DNA of 64,000 nt from the NCBI GenBank assembly GCA_017553505.1, contig JAFZLD010000006.1, forward strand, positions 62,001-126,000. The letters run 5' to 3'. Origin of the DNA: Lachnospiraceae bacterium. Its GTDB lineage: Bacteria > Bacillota > Clostridia > Lachnospirales > Lachnospiraceae. The notes under the pieces were generated by a model that was not told where the DNA came from, made no database searches, and saw only the letters and a list, made by a program, of their open reading frames with translations. This document shows, in pieces, positions 31,562 through 40,718 of this stretch. The first letter of the stretch is position 1; each line of letters starts with the position of its first letter. A program made the position numbers and the translations under genes.

Positions 31562-32479
31562 TTAGTTTAAAATTTGCTCGTATCTTCTTGCTATCTCGGA
31601 GGTAATCTGATAAAGCCTTTCCCTAATCCTCTGCGGTTCAAGGACAGTCACTTTGTCTCTGCAGGATAGCATCCAGGCTATCAGCCCCTCATCATCGGCA
31701 TACTCCTGCTCAAACAACAGGCTTCCGTCATCCATCTCGGTAAAAGAATTCACTCCATACTCCTCCACAAGCTGCCATTTCATCGAAGAATCGAACAACG
31801 CCTTCACCTTGTCCTTGGGGGGAAATATCTTCTCACTCGACAAATCCGGCAGCGGAACCTCTCGGTTTCCTTCGTGCGATGCGACATGCGTGATACCGTC
31901 CATACGGTTCAGCTTAAACAACCTGAAATCTTTTCGAAGCAGACAATAGCCGTATACATACCAGCTGGTCCACTTGAATATCAGATAATATGGTTCTATT
32001 TCCCTTTCAGTATCACCGTTCGGAGAATAATAACTGAATCTGATGGTCTTCTTTAAACTTATGGCATCCTGTATGGTCTCTATCTTGGGAGCAAGAGACT
32101 TACGATACCATGATGACAAATCAATCAGAATGGAATCTCTTCCGCTGATAAACTCAGACGACCCCGCCTGAATCTTCTCCATCAGCTGCCCGTAATACCC
32201 GCTTCCGCTTACGCTGTCAAGGCTCCTTAAGCCCGCAAGAATCATCTGCATGTCACGCGATGTAAGTAGCGTCTTGTCCATGCGGTAGCCATCCATAATA
32301 CTGATGCCTCCGCCAAAGCCCTGGGCAGTCACTATCGGAATACCTGCCTTACACAAATCCTCTATGTCTCTGTTTATTGTTCTTCTGGAAACCTCAAACT
32401 GTTCCGCAAGTTCGGGAGCCGTCACTTGGTCTTTTTGCAAAAGAACGGATAGTATGCCTATTAATCGATCGATTTTCAT
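31562..32479 (-). CDS. YafY-type HTH/WYL-domain transcriptional regulator
   Basis: 305 residues. N-terminal winged helix (VTAPELAEQFEVSRRTINRD, about 18-40), a WYL domain from about 140 (IRFSYYSPNGDTEREIEPYYLIFKWTSWYVYGYC) and a WCX extension. WYL domains bind small ligands or nucleic acids. A perfect 10-bp palindrome lies 33 bases before the start, suggesting autoregulation. It probably controls the DinB-like and DUF3795 genes downstream. Confidence 0.9.
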   Translation of the reverse strand: MKIDRLIGILSVLLQKDQVTAPELAEQFEVSRRTINRDIEDLCKAGIPIVTAQGFGGGISIMDGYRMDKTLLTSRDMQMILAGLRSLDSVSGSGYYGQLMEKIQAGSSEFISGRDSILIDLSSWYRKSLAPKIETIQDAISLKKTIRFSYYSPNGDTEREIEPYYLIFKWTSWYVYGYCLLRKDFRLFKLNRMDGITHVASHEGNREVPLPDLSSEKIFPPKDKVKALFDSSMKWQLVEEYGVNSFTEMDDGSLLFEQEYADDEGLIAWMLSCRDKVTVLEPQRIRERLYQITSEIARRYEQILN

Positions 32480-32511
32480 ATTCTTACGCTCCGAATATAT
32501 GATACTAATTA

Positions 32512-32537
32512 TAACATGTCACATATATGACATGTTA
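32512..32537. promoter_or_regulatory. palindromic operator of the WYL regulator
   Basis: TAACATGTCA, 6-base CATATA spacer, TGACATGTTA: perfect 10-bp arms. On the minus strand the outer edge contributes to a TATAAT -10, so binding would block the promoter. Confidence 0.75.
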
Positions 32538-32621
32538 GTCTGCAAAATCTTTTCTTCCACGCCTTTTAGCCGGATTTTAAGTGTCGGATTAAAATAATAT
32601 ACAATATATGATTAATATTAA

Positions 32622-32650
32622 TTGCTTAATTTTAAGTAATGATGTATCAT
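32622..32650 (+). promoter_or_regulatory. lacI-family gene promoter with internal operator
   Basis: TTGCTT (32622-32627), 17-bp spacer, TATCAT (32645-32650). The spacer begins with AATTTTAAGT (32628-32637), a 10-mer found twice more at the transporter promoter; with flanks it forms CTTAATTTTAAG, a near palindrome. Confidence 0.6.
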
Positions 32651-32687
32651 TGTTCTAATTAAAACGTTTCACCATGCGAGGTATAAT

Positions 32688-33707
32688 ATGTCCAAAAAAG
32701 TCAAGCTCTCCGACATAGGCGACAAGCTCGGCGTAAGTGCCGTTACCGTTTCCAAGGCCCTTTCGGGACAGGAGGGCGTATCTGATGAAATGCGCGCCAA
32801 GATTAAAGCCCTGGCTGAAGAGATGGATTACCGGCCACCCAAGTCAGGTAAGGCTCCGCGTAACAAGTCCTATAACATAGGAATTATAATTTCCGATAAA
32901 TATTTCGATCAGACTCAGTCCTTCTACTGGCAAATGTATCAGGAGGTTGCTACCCGTGCCATTTCGAGAGAGTGTTTCACCCTTTTGGAGATCGTCAATC
33001 ATGACGACGAAGAGAAACTTGTTACTCCTAAACTTTGTGAAGGCAATAAGGCAGACGGTATCATTATCATCGGTTCCATGAACAAAGATTACCTTGACAA
33101 TCTCGACAAGAGTTTAAACGTTCCTTACATATACCTCGATTTCTACGATGACAAAGAATACTGCGATGCTATCGTGTCCCAGAATTTCCTCGGAATGTAT
33201 TCTCTCGTTAATCACCTGATCGATATGGGTCACAAAAAGATCGCCTATGTAGGAACTCTTATGTGCACCAACAGCATTACCGATCGATACTTTGGTTATT
33301 GCAAGGCACTTTTAGAGCATGGCATAACATACAGACCCGAATACATAATCGATGATCGTACCTTTACAGCCGGCGATCGTCTTAACTACAAAGATATTTC
33401 TTTTCCGGAAGATATGCCTACTGCTTTTGCATGTAATTGCGATGTTACCGCTACAGAAATAGTTAAAGCGTTAAATTACAGAAAGTTAAACGTTCCCCAA
33501 GATTGTTCCGTTGTAGGCTTTGATAATTATAACTTCAATAATCCTACAAACGTTGAAATAACCACCTTCGACGTAAACATGCGCGACATGGCCAAGAAGG
33601 TTATCAGCAATCTTATCAAAAAAATGAGTCATGACCCTTACAAAAACGGAATTATTGAAATTCCCGGAAAGATTGTGTTTAAAGACAGTGTGAGAAATAT
33701 AAAATAG
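32688..33707 (+). CDS. LacI-family transcriptional regulator of the mannoside operon
   Basis: 339 residues. The LacI HTH begins KVKLSDIGDKLGVSAVTVSKALSG with hinge helix DEMRAKIKALAEEMDYRP, then a sugar-binding core with NIGIIISDKYF, KADGIIIIGSM, GHKKIAYVG and VVGFDNYNF. It probably represses its own gene and the transport/phosphorylase operon through the AATTTTAAGT sites, with a mannoside as inducer. A terminator follows. Confidence 0.92.
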   Translation: MSKKVKLSDIGDKLGVSAVTVSKALSGQEGVSDEMRAKIKALAEEMDYRPPKSGKAPRNKSYNIGIIISDKYFDQTQSFYWQMYQEVATRAISRECFTLLEIVNHDDEEKLVTPKLCEGNKADGIIIIGSMNKDYLDNLDKSLNVPYIYLDFYDDKEYCDAIVSQNFLGMYSLVNHLIDMGHKKIAYVGTLMCTNSITDRYFGYCKALLEHGITYRPEYIIDDRTFTAGDRLNYKDISFPEDMPTAFACNCDVTATEIVKALNYRKLNVPQDCSVVGFDNYNFNNPTNVEITTFDVNMRDMAKKVISNLIKKMSHDPYKNGIIEIPGKIVFKDSVRNIK

Positions 33708-33748
33708 TCTTTCTACTTCCAACTTAATTTTTTAGCTCATTTTTAAGT

Positions 33749-33788
33749 AACCGACCTTTTGTTAAGTTTACAAAGGTCGGTTTTTTTG
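33749..33788 (+). terminator. terminator after the LacI-family gene
   Basis: ACCGACCTTT and AAAGGTCGGT around a 12-base loop, then TTTTTT. Confidence 0.92.
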
Positions 33789-33860
33789 TTGATTTTGGTT
33801 AATTTTAGCCAATGCCATTTGTTTATTTAGGAGATTATGCTTAATTTTATTTAATTTATG

Positions 33861-33898
33861 TTGATTAATTTTAAGTGAATAATATAATAATTTTAAGT
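33861..33898 (+). promoter_or_regulatory. transport operon promoter with two operator copies
   Basis: TTGATT (33861-33866), 16-bp spacer, TATAAT (33883-33888). AATTTTAAGT occurs at 33867-33876, right after the -35, and at 33889-33898, right after the -10: 22 bp apart, two helical turns. Confidence 0.7.
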
Positions 33899-33946
33899 TG
33901 CATAACATGTAACGAGCACACAACGCAAAATGCGTAGGAGGTATTT

Positions 33947-35377
33947 ATGAAAAAGAAAAATGTATGGGCTCTCTTGATGGCAGCGGTTATGACACTTTCT
34001 CTTGCCGCTTGCGGTCTAACAAACACTCCCGCTTCCAAGACTTCCAAAGCAGAGGTTCAGGCAAGCACATCTAAAGAAGAATCAACGGGCGGCGCTGATA
34101 CCGCAGACATTAAGGTTCCTTCTTACACCGAGCTTAATCTTGACGATTACAAAGATGTAACCGCTTCTATTAAGTTCATCCACCATAAGACAGACCGTGC
34201 TGCAGACGGCACAATGGACAACATGGTAGCCGAATTCAACAAAGAATTCCCTGGCATCACAGTTTCCATGGAAGCTATCACAGATTATGCAGAAGATTCT
34301 CTATTAAGACTTAACGCAGGCAACTGGGGCGATATAATGTTCATTCCCGCCGTTGATAAGTCAGAACTTAAGAATTACTTCATGCCACTCGACAGCTACG
34401 AAAACTTATCAGGTGTTCTCAATTTCGTAGATGCATGGCAGTTTGACAACATCTGCTACGGTATTCCTTACATGGCTAACGCTCAAGGTGTTCTTTACAA
34501 CAAGGCAGTTTTCAAAGCAGCCGGAATTGACAATCTTCCCACCACTCCCACAGAGTTCCTTGCAGACTTAGCTCTTATCAAAGAAAAGACAAATGCTATT
34601 CCCCTTTACACCAATTATGCCGCAGGCTGGACGATGGGCGCATGGGACGCATACATCGGCTCCGTATCAAACGGCGACGATACTTTCATGAATCAGAAAT
34701 TCGTCCACACAGCAGCTCCTTTCGCAGATCCCGGCGATGACACGGGTGCTTACAACCTTTACAGAATCCTTTATGAAGCATCCCAGAACAACCTCATTGA
34801 GGACGACTACACCACAACCGACTGGGAAGGTTCCAAGGGAATGCTTAACAGAGGCGAAATCGGAACAATGGTACTCGGTTCCTGGGCTTATGCTCAGATG
34901 CAGGAAGCAGATTCTCATCCCGAAGATGTCGGATATATGCCTTTCCCGATTACCGTTAACGGAACCCAATATGCTCTTGCCGGCGGCGACTACAACTACG
35001 CTATCAATGTTAAATCATCTGACGAAAACAAACTTGCTTCTTTAATCTTCGTTAAATGGATGACCGAAAAGTCCGGATGGTGCTACAACGAAGGCGGTTA
35101 CACAGTAGTTAAGGGCGGTAAGAACCCCGATATGTACTCCGCATTCGACGGATGCTCTGTTTTATCCGATCAGCCCGCTCTTGCAGGTGAAGAAACCTTA
35201 TTAAATGACATGAACAATGAGTCGGAGCTTTCCTTTAATGCAGGCGGAAACGCTAAGGTTCAGCGAATCATCGAATCCGCTGTAACAGGTTCCGAAACCT
35301 TGGATGATATCTTACTTGATTGGACTAAGGCTTGGAATGCAGCTCAGAAAGAACTTGGTATTGAAGTTAAGTACTAA
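33947..35377 (+). CDS. carbohydrate ABC transporter substrate-binding lipoprotein
   Basis: 476 residues. Lipoprotein signal MKKKNVWALLMAAVMTLSLA with lipobox AACGL (Cys22), a Ser/Thr/Lys linker, then a family 1 solute-binding fold (IKFIHHKTDR, GNWGDIMFIPAVDKSEL, YMANAQGVLYNKAVF, MGAWDAYIGS, GDYNYAINVKSSDENKLA). Likely binds a mannose-containing disaccharide such as mannobiose, judging from the downstream enzymes. A terminator after the gene probably keeps permease levels lower. Confidence 0.92.
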   Translation: MKKKNVWALLMAAVMTLSLAACGLTNTPASKTSKAEVQASTSKEESTGGADTADIKVPSYTELNLDDYKDVTASIKFIHHKTDRAADGTMDNMVAEFNKEFPGITVSMEAITDYAEDSLLRLNAGNWGDIMFIPAVDKSELKNYFMPLDSYENLSGVLNFVDAWQFDNICYGIPYMANAQGVLYNKAVFKAAGIDNLPTTPTEFLADLALIKEKTNAIPLYTNYAAGWTMGAWDAYIGSVSNGDDTFMNQKFVHTAAPFADPGDDTGAYNLYRILYEASQNNLIEDDYTTTDWEGSKGMLNRGEIGTMVLGSWAYAQMQEADSHPEDVGYMPFPITVNGTQYALAGGDYNYAINVKSSDENKLASLIFVKWMTEKSGWCYNEGGYTVVKGGKNPDMYSAFDGCSVLSDQPALAGEETLLNDMNNESELSFNAGGNAKVQRIIESAVTGSETLDDILLDWTKAWNAAQKELGIEVKY

Positions 35378-35390
35378 ATATTAACAGTTT

Positions 35391-35423
35391 AATCGGGGAG
35401 AGTCCTCTCTCCCCGATTTTTAT
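35391..35423 (+). terminator. intra-operon terminator between binding protein and permeases
   Basis: AATCGGGGAGAG and CTCTCCCCGATT with a 4-base loop, followed by TTTTT only 15 bases before the permease start. Partial read-through would set the binding-protein/permease ratio. Confidence 0.88.
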
Positions 35424-35437
35424 AAAAAGGAAACTAT

Positions 35438-36442
35438 ATGCAGGCAAAAGCAAAAGCAATAAAGAAAAAAAGAACATTCTCACAATGGCTCAAATCACGC
35501 GACGGGCAAAAGGTCTTAATCATAACCGCCTTTATGGTAATACCCTTATTGCTTTTATTTGTGTTTACATATTTACCCTTCGGCAAGATGTTTTCTTTCA
35601 GCTTCTATGACATGAAATATGTGGGTCAAAGAAAATTCGTGGGACTGAAAAACTACGTTAAAGTCTTTACTCGTGACGACTGCTTCAAAGCTTTGGGACT
35701 AAGCCTTTATTACATGCTCGGTGCCGTAATTCAGCTTGGAATCGCACTTTATTTTGCAACCATATTGAGTTTTAAGACACGTGGGGGCTCCGTATTCAAA
35801 GGCCTTATGTTTTTCCCTTATCTTATAAATGGTATCGCCATAGGTTTTATCTTTAAGTTCTTTTATACCAGAGGCTTCGTATTCGATACCGTTCTTCATT
35901 GGTTCGGCTTTAATCTTGAAAACTTACCTTACTGGCTTAAAGACCAACGTATTAATAACTTCTCGCTTGTGGGAACTTCAGTCTGGAGGTATTTCGGCCA
36001 GAATATGGTACTCTTTATAGGCGCAATAATGAGCGTCGATTCAGAACTGTATGAAGCCGCGATGCTTGATGGAGCAGGCAAGTTCCAGCAGTTTAAGTAC
36101 ATTATTCTTCCAAGCATCAAGACAATAATCTTACTTAACGTAATTCTTTCTATTTCAGGTTCTTTGAGCGCTTTTGAGCCTCCGTATGTTATAACATCCG
36201 GTGCAAACGGAACCGGAACCTACTTCGTGGTAATGCATGAGATAGCTCATACCCAGCAAAAGGTTGGACTGGCGTCAGCCATGGCTATAGTACTTCTCAT
36301 AATCATTTTTATAGCAACCATAATTCAGAGATTGCTGTTTAAATATGTATTCGTAAGCGGAGAAGATGATAATCCGAAGGATGCTATCAGAAGAGAACGG
36401 CGGCTTAATCGCTATTTAAAGCATAAGGCACATAGGAGATAA
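35438..36442 (+). CDS. sugar ABC transporter permease 1 (MalF-like)
   Basis: 334 residues with six hydrophobic segments. The first TM starts near residue 28; the coupling EAA loop reads DSELYEAAMLDGAGKFQQFK. Pairs with the next gene to form the membrane channel for the binding protein upstream. No ATPase gene is in the operon, so a shared MsmK-type ATPase elsewhere is likely. Confidence 0.92.
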   Translation: MQAKAKAIKKKRTFSQWLKSRDGQKVLIITAFMVIPLLLLFVFTYLPFGKMFSFSFYDMKYVGQRKFVGLKNYVKVFTRDDCFKALGLSLYYMLGAVIQLGIALYFATILSFKTRGGSVFKGLMFFPYLINGIAIGFIFKFFYTRGFVFDTVLHWFGFNLENLPYWLKDQRINNFSLVGTSVWRYFGQNMVLFIGAIMSVDSELYEAAMLDGAGKFQQFKYIILPSIKTIILLNVILSISGSLSAFEPPYVITSGANGTGTYFVVMHEIAHTQQKVGLASAMAIVLLIIIFIATIIQRLLFKYVFVSGEDDNPKDAIRRERRLNRYLKHKAHRR

Positions 36443-36446
36443 ATCA

Positions 36447-37295
36447 ATGAACTTTATAATACGGCTAAAAAAAGTCTTTTTTATAACACTTAAATACTTA
36501 TCCCTCTGCTTCTTTGCTTTTTTGTCGGTCCTTCCGGTTGTTTCCTGTCTTATAACTGCTTTTAAAACAGATCAGGAGTATAACAGCACCAATGTAATGG
36601 TGCTTCCTCACTCATGGTTTAATTTTCAAAACTTTATAGATGCATTCACCAAAGCCAACATGGCGCGGGCGTTCTTGAATTCCACCATCATACTGGCATG
36701 TGTTCTTTTGATAAGCACCATTATCGGTACGCAGCTCGCTTATGTTCTTAACAGATTCAACTTTGTGGGTAACTCTCTTATAAGAAATCTGTTTCTTTTT
36801 GCAAGCCTCTTACCCGGCGTAGCCATGCAGATTTCGGTTTATGAAATTATGACGAAGCTCAATTTCATCAATTCTTTACCGGGTTATATAATCATGATTT
36901 GCGGTACGGATGTTATATCGATATATATTTACATTCAGTTCTTTGAAAACATTGATAAATCGCTCGATGAATCTGCAATTGTGGACGGAGCCAATTACTT
37001 TACGATTTTTTATAGGATTCTTTTGCCTCTTCTTAAGCCGGCGATTGTAACCTCCTGCATATTGAAAGGCGTCAGCACTTACAACGAATATTACAGTGCA
37101 AGCTTGTATCTTCAGGACAAAAAACTCTATCCTACGGTAGCCACATCTCTTTATACCTTCGTGGGCCCTTTGGGCAGTAAATATAACCTGATATGCGCCG
37201 GCGTAATAATCTCTCTACTGCCTGCACTAATCGTGTTCATATGCTGTCAAAAGCAAATCTACTCAGGCCTCACCGCAGGCGCTATTAAAGGTTAA
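36447..37295 (+). CDS. sugar ABC transporter permease 2 (MalG-like)
   Basis: 282 residues, six TM segments, EAA loop IDKSLDESAIVDGANYFTIF, and the C-terminal GAIKG typical of MalG-type subunits. GGAGATAAATCA before ATG, 4 bases after the preceding stop. Second half of the carbohydrate permease. Confidence 0.93.
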   Translation: MNFIIRLKKVFFITLKYLSLCFFAFLSVLPVVSCLITAFKTDQEYNSTNVMVLPHSWFNFQNFIDAFTKANMARAFLNSTIILACVLLISTIIGTQLAYVLNRFNFVGNSLIRNLFLFASLLPGVAMQISVYEIMTKLNFINSLPGYIIMICGTDVISIYIYIQFFENIDKSLDESAIVDGANYFTIFYRILLPLLKPAIVTSCILKGVSTYNEYYSASLYLQDKKLYPTVATSLYTFVGPLGSKYNLICAGVIISLLPALIVFICCQKQIYSGLTAGAIKG

Positions 37296-37305
37296 GGACT
37301 TTTAT

Positions 37306-38484
37306 TTGAATATGAAAGAAGAAATATATAATCATCTTACCAAAGATTTAATTCCTTTTTGGAAATCCCTTATAGACAAAGAAAACGGCGGCTTCTACGG
37401 CTACATGGATTTTAACCGTCATGTGGACAGATTATATGAGAAAGGTTGTATTCTTAACAGCCGAATCACATGGTTCTTTGCCAATGCTTATACTCTTTTA
37501 AATGACCCGATATTGCTTGAATATGCCAAACACGGCTACGAATTTATGAAATGCCACTGCATTGACCGTGAATTCGGCGGAGTTTACTGGTCTCTTAATT
37601 ACAACGGTACCGTTAAAGACTCCATGAAACACACATACAATCAAGGATTTGCCATCTACGCACTTTCTTCTTACTATGAAGCATCCGGTGACCCGGAAGC
37701 ACTTGAGCTCGCCATGAATATCTTTGATATAGTCGAGGCACATTGCAGGGATGAGTACGGATATACCGAGTCTTTTTCGCGAGAATTCAGTCCCGCTCCC
37801 AACATAGCATTGTCCGAGAACGGTGTAATTGCGGAAAAGACTATGAATACACTTTTACACGTGGTAGAAGGCTATACGGAACTCTACAGCGTTTCCGGCA
37901 ACACCTGTGTTAAAAGAAAGCTTGAAGAAATCCTGGATATTTTTGCGACCAAAATCTTCAATCCAACTCTTAAGAGACAGGAAGTATTCTTTGATAAGTG
38001 TTACAATAGCATTATCGATTTACATTCTTTCGGACATGATATTGAGACTTCGTGGCTGTTAGATCGAACCGCCAAAGTGCTTGGTGAGGAAAAGTATAAA
38101 AAAATAATCTATCCTCTGACCACTCATTTATGCGAGCAGGTATATGCTTCTGCTTACGACGGTAATTCTCTCTCTTACGAGTGTGACAAGGGCACCGTTA
38201 ATGAAATGCGAATCTGGTGGGTGGAAGCCGAAACGGTTCTTGGATTCTTAAATCAGCACGAAAAAGAATTCGGAGATACCGGATATCTGAAAGCAGCTGA
38301 GAGCGTTTGGGATTTTATTAAGAAGCATTTTATCGACAATCGGATTGATGGCCCCCGCGAATGGTTCTACCGCGTAGACAAAACCGGAAAGATTGATATT
38401 CCACTTCCTTTAGTCGAACCTTGGAAATGTCCATACCACAACGGAAGAATGTGTTTCGAAATACTTAAAAAAGATTATCTATAA
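37306..38484 (+). CDS. AGE-family epimerase (cellobiose/mannobiose 2-epimerase-like)
   Basis: 392 residues from a TTG with AGGA 7 bases upstream (ATG at 37312 is the alternative). The (alpha/alpha)6-barrel family converts beta-1,4-disaccharides at C2 of the reducing sugar. Conserved positions include [40 protein letters not shown] (catalytic His) and [15 protein letters not shown]. Placed before a GH130 phosphorylase it should convert mannobiose into mannosyl-glucose. Confidence 0.9.
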   Translation: MNMKEEIYNHLTKDLIPFWKSLIDKENGGFYGYMDFNRHVDRLYEKGCILNSRITWFFANAYTLLNDPILLEYAKHGYEFMKCHCIDREFGGVYWSLNYNGTVKDSMKHTYNQGFAIYALSSYYEASGDPEALELAMNIFDIVEAHCRDEYGYTESFSREFSPAPNIALSENGVIAEKTMNTLLHVVEGYTELYSVSGNTCVKRKLEEILDIFATKIFNPTLKRQEVFFDKCYNSIIDLHSFGHDIETSWLLDRTAKVLGEEKYKKIIYPLTTHLCEQVYASAYDGNSLSYECDKGTVNEMRIWWVEAETVLGFLNQHEKEFGDTGYLKAAESVWDFIKKHFIDNRIDGPREWFYRVDKTGKIDIPLPLVEPWKCPYHNGRMCFEILKKDYL

Positions 38485-38494
38485 GAGGTGCTTT

Positions 38495-39676
38495 ATGCTC
38501 CATGAGAATTACTATAAAGAATTAAAGAAATACGAAGAACTAATCCATAAGAAGAATCATGTGGACGAAAGCTTCTATAACGGTATATACGACAGATACG
38601 TAAATCCCGTACTTACAAGAGACCACGTTCCTCTTTTCTGGCAGTATGATTTAAATCCCGAAACCAATCCCTATTTTATGAAGCGCCTCGGTATTAATGC
38701 AGTGATGAACTCAGGTGCTGTTTATCTTAACGGCAAATACTACCTCGTGGCCAGAATCGAGGGCGACGACCGCAAGTCTTTCTTTGGCGTGGCTGAGTCC
38801 GATAACGGTATCGACGGATTTGAGTTCTTTGAAAAGCCTATTCTTTTTGAGGATACGGACAAAAAAGAAACCAATGTCTATGACATGCGCCTTACCAAGC
38901 ATGAAGACGGATATATATATGGAGTATTCTGCTCCGAGAAAAAGGATGAAAGAAATCCTGATTTGTCTGCTGCCATAGCGTCTGCGGGAATAGTACGGAC
39001 CAAAGATTTGATCCATTGGGACAGACTTCCCAATCTCGTAACTTTTCGCTCTCCTCAGCAAAGAAATGTGTGCTTGCATCCTGAATTTGTGAACGGTATG
39101 TATGCTTTTTACACTCGTCCCATGGATGACTTTATCGATACGGGTTCGGGAAGCGGCATCGGCTTTGGCTTATGCGATGATATTACGCACGCAGTTATAG
39201 ATGAAGAAAAAATGACCTCCATCAGAAAGTATCACACTATCACGGAGGTCAAGAACGGCGCAGGTGCTGTACCGATTAAGACGGAGCGCGGATGGATTCA
39301 CATTGCCCATGGTGTACGCAATACTGCTGCCGGCCTAAGATATGTAATTTATGCTTTTGCTACCGACTTAAACGACCCTTCAAAGGTTATCGCAGAGCCT
39401 TCTGGACTCTTAATCGGACCTCGCGGAAATGAGCGTGTAGGCGATGTATCGAATGTATGCTTCACTAACGGTGCGATAGTTAACGACAAGAACGAAGTAT
39501 TTATCTACTACGCTTCTTCCGACACCAGAATGCATGTTGCCACTACTACAATTGATAAGTTAGTCGATTATGTATTCAATACTCCTTCAGATCCGTTAAG
39601 GTCCGTTGAGTGTGTGGCACAAAGGATCGGGTTAATTGATAAGAACCTTGAGTATCTGAAACATAATAAAGTGTAA
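38495..39676 (+). CDS. GH130 4-O-beta-D-mannosyl-D-glucose phosphorylase
   Basis: 393 residues, five-bladed beta-propeller GH130 family. Phosphorolyses mannosyl-glucose to mannose 1-phosphate and glucose. Motifs: [89 protein letters not shown] and [12 protein letters not shown], all closest to the mannosylglucose phosphorylase subgroup (GH130_1). Together with the epimerase it completes intracellular mannobiose use. GAGGTG precedes the ATG. Confidence 0.93.
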   Translation: MLHENYYKELKKYEELIHKKNHVDESFYNGIYDRYVNPVLTRDHVPLFWQYDLNPETNPYFMKRLGINAVMNSGAVYLNGKYYLVARIEGDDRKSFFGVAESDNGIDGFEFFEKPILFEDTDKKETNVYDMRLTKHEDGYIYGVFCSEKKDERNPDLSAAIASAGIVRTKDLIHWDRLPNLVTFRSPQQRNVCLHPEFVNGMYAFYTRPMDDFIDTGSGSGIGFGLCDDITHAVIDEEKMTSIRKYHTITEVKNGAGAVPIKTERGWIHIAHGVRNTAAGLRYVIYAFATDLNDPSKVIAEPSGLLIGPRGNERVGDVSNVCFTNGAIVNDKNEVFIYYASSDTRMHVATTTIDKLVDYVFNTPSDPLRSVECVAQRIGLIDKNLEYLKHNKV

Positions 39677-39679
39677 CTC

Positions 39680-40702
39680 TTATTGCTCAGCGCATCCAGG
39701 AAGATTTTTGAGAACTGAACATATCTCCTTTTCAATCTTTCTTAAGTACTTAATCCGGTCTATGGTATTATGGACTTCTTGCTCGCCAAGTTTAATTTCT
39801 TCGGGCGCTGAGCCTTCCATACCAAGAGCTCGCCTGATGTTGTATTCAAGCCATTCTACCCATGTGTAAGATATTCCATAAAGCTCATCATAAGCTCTGA
39901 AACCGTTATCATAAACCTTGAGGTATCCTTTGAAGAATGCCTCAAGGTTTTCTTTGTCAAACTTCTGCGTAACTGTGCCTGCCCACTGAAGTGCGAGATT
40001 TAAAACCGCGGACATAGGATTGCTGTAATCCAGACACTCAAGATCGATGGCATAAGCCTTGCCTTCGTGCCACATGATGTTCTTGGGATCCATGTCATCG
40101 TTGCTGATGACACGCATGGAAGGCAGGCTCTTGCGAGCTTCATTGAGTTTATTTTGCGAAGTTTCCAGCAACTCTATATTGTCAGCGAGAGGTTTCTCGA
40201 TTGGACTATCTTGGTCCTTTGCAGTCTTGAGGTAAGCTTGAAAATCTATGCTGCTAAGTTCGGGCTCTTCCGGCTCGACTTTCTGAGACTCTATAGCGTG
40301 AATGCGTCCTAGTAACTCGCCCGCCTGAAGGCACTGCTCTTTTCGTATATCGTTAAAATCCGTAATACTGCCTTCCTGCCACTTGAAAACATAGTAGTAT
40401 TGTCCGTCGCTCTCGATCATTTTCTTGCCGTCAAAAGAAAGTGCAGCCACAATCGGCAGGTCATTCTCTTCAAGGATTCGCTCAAAACGCTCTGCCCTCG
40501 CATAGTTGTCCATAACTCCCGGACGCTTCATAATCTCGGGGTTGAGGCATTTTACAGCGTAGGTACCTAAGGTAGTCTCGACTCTGTACATCTTGTGCAT
40601 GAGACCGCCGGAAACCGGGGCGATATCAGCTGTCATCTCACCGAGTCCGCAGACTTGAACAAGTTTATTCAGTTTGTCGTTCATTGATTCTGTTGTTTGC
40701 AT
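39680..40702 (-). CDS. APH-family phosphotransferase
   Basis: 340 residues from ATG 40702 (just after the upstream stop at 40719); the open frame extends further but would overlap that gene deeply. Kinase-fold motifs: YAVKCLNPEIMKRP (ATP-binding Lys), SNDDMDPKNIMW (catalytic Asp; the usual HGD His is Asn) and YAIDLECLDYSNP (metal Asp). The family covers antibiotic, choline and homoserine-type kinases; the substrate is unknown. Coupled to the adenylyltransferase-like gene upstream. Confidence 0.8.
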   Translation of the reverse strand: MQTTESMNDKLNKLVQVCGLGEMTADIAPVSGGLMHKMYRVETTLGTYAVKCLNPEIMKRPGVMDNYARAERFERILEENDLPIVAALSFDGKKMIESDGQYYYVFKWQEGSITDFNDIRKEQCLQAGELLGRIHAIESQKVEPEEPELSSIDFQAYLKTAKDQDSPIEKPLADNIELLETSQNKLNEARKSLPSMRVISNDDMDPKNIMWHEGKAYAIDLECLDYSNPMSAVLNLALQWAGTVTQKFDKENLEAFFKGYLKVYDNGFRAYDELYGISYTWVEWLEYNIRRALGMEGSAPEEIKLGEQEVHNTIDRIKYLRKIEKEICSVLKNLPGCAEQ

Positions 40703-40718
40703 ATGTTCTTGCGTCGCC

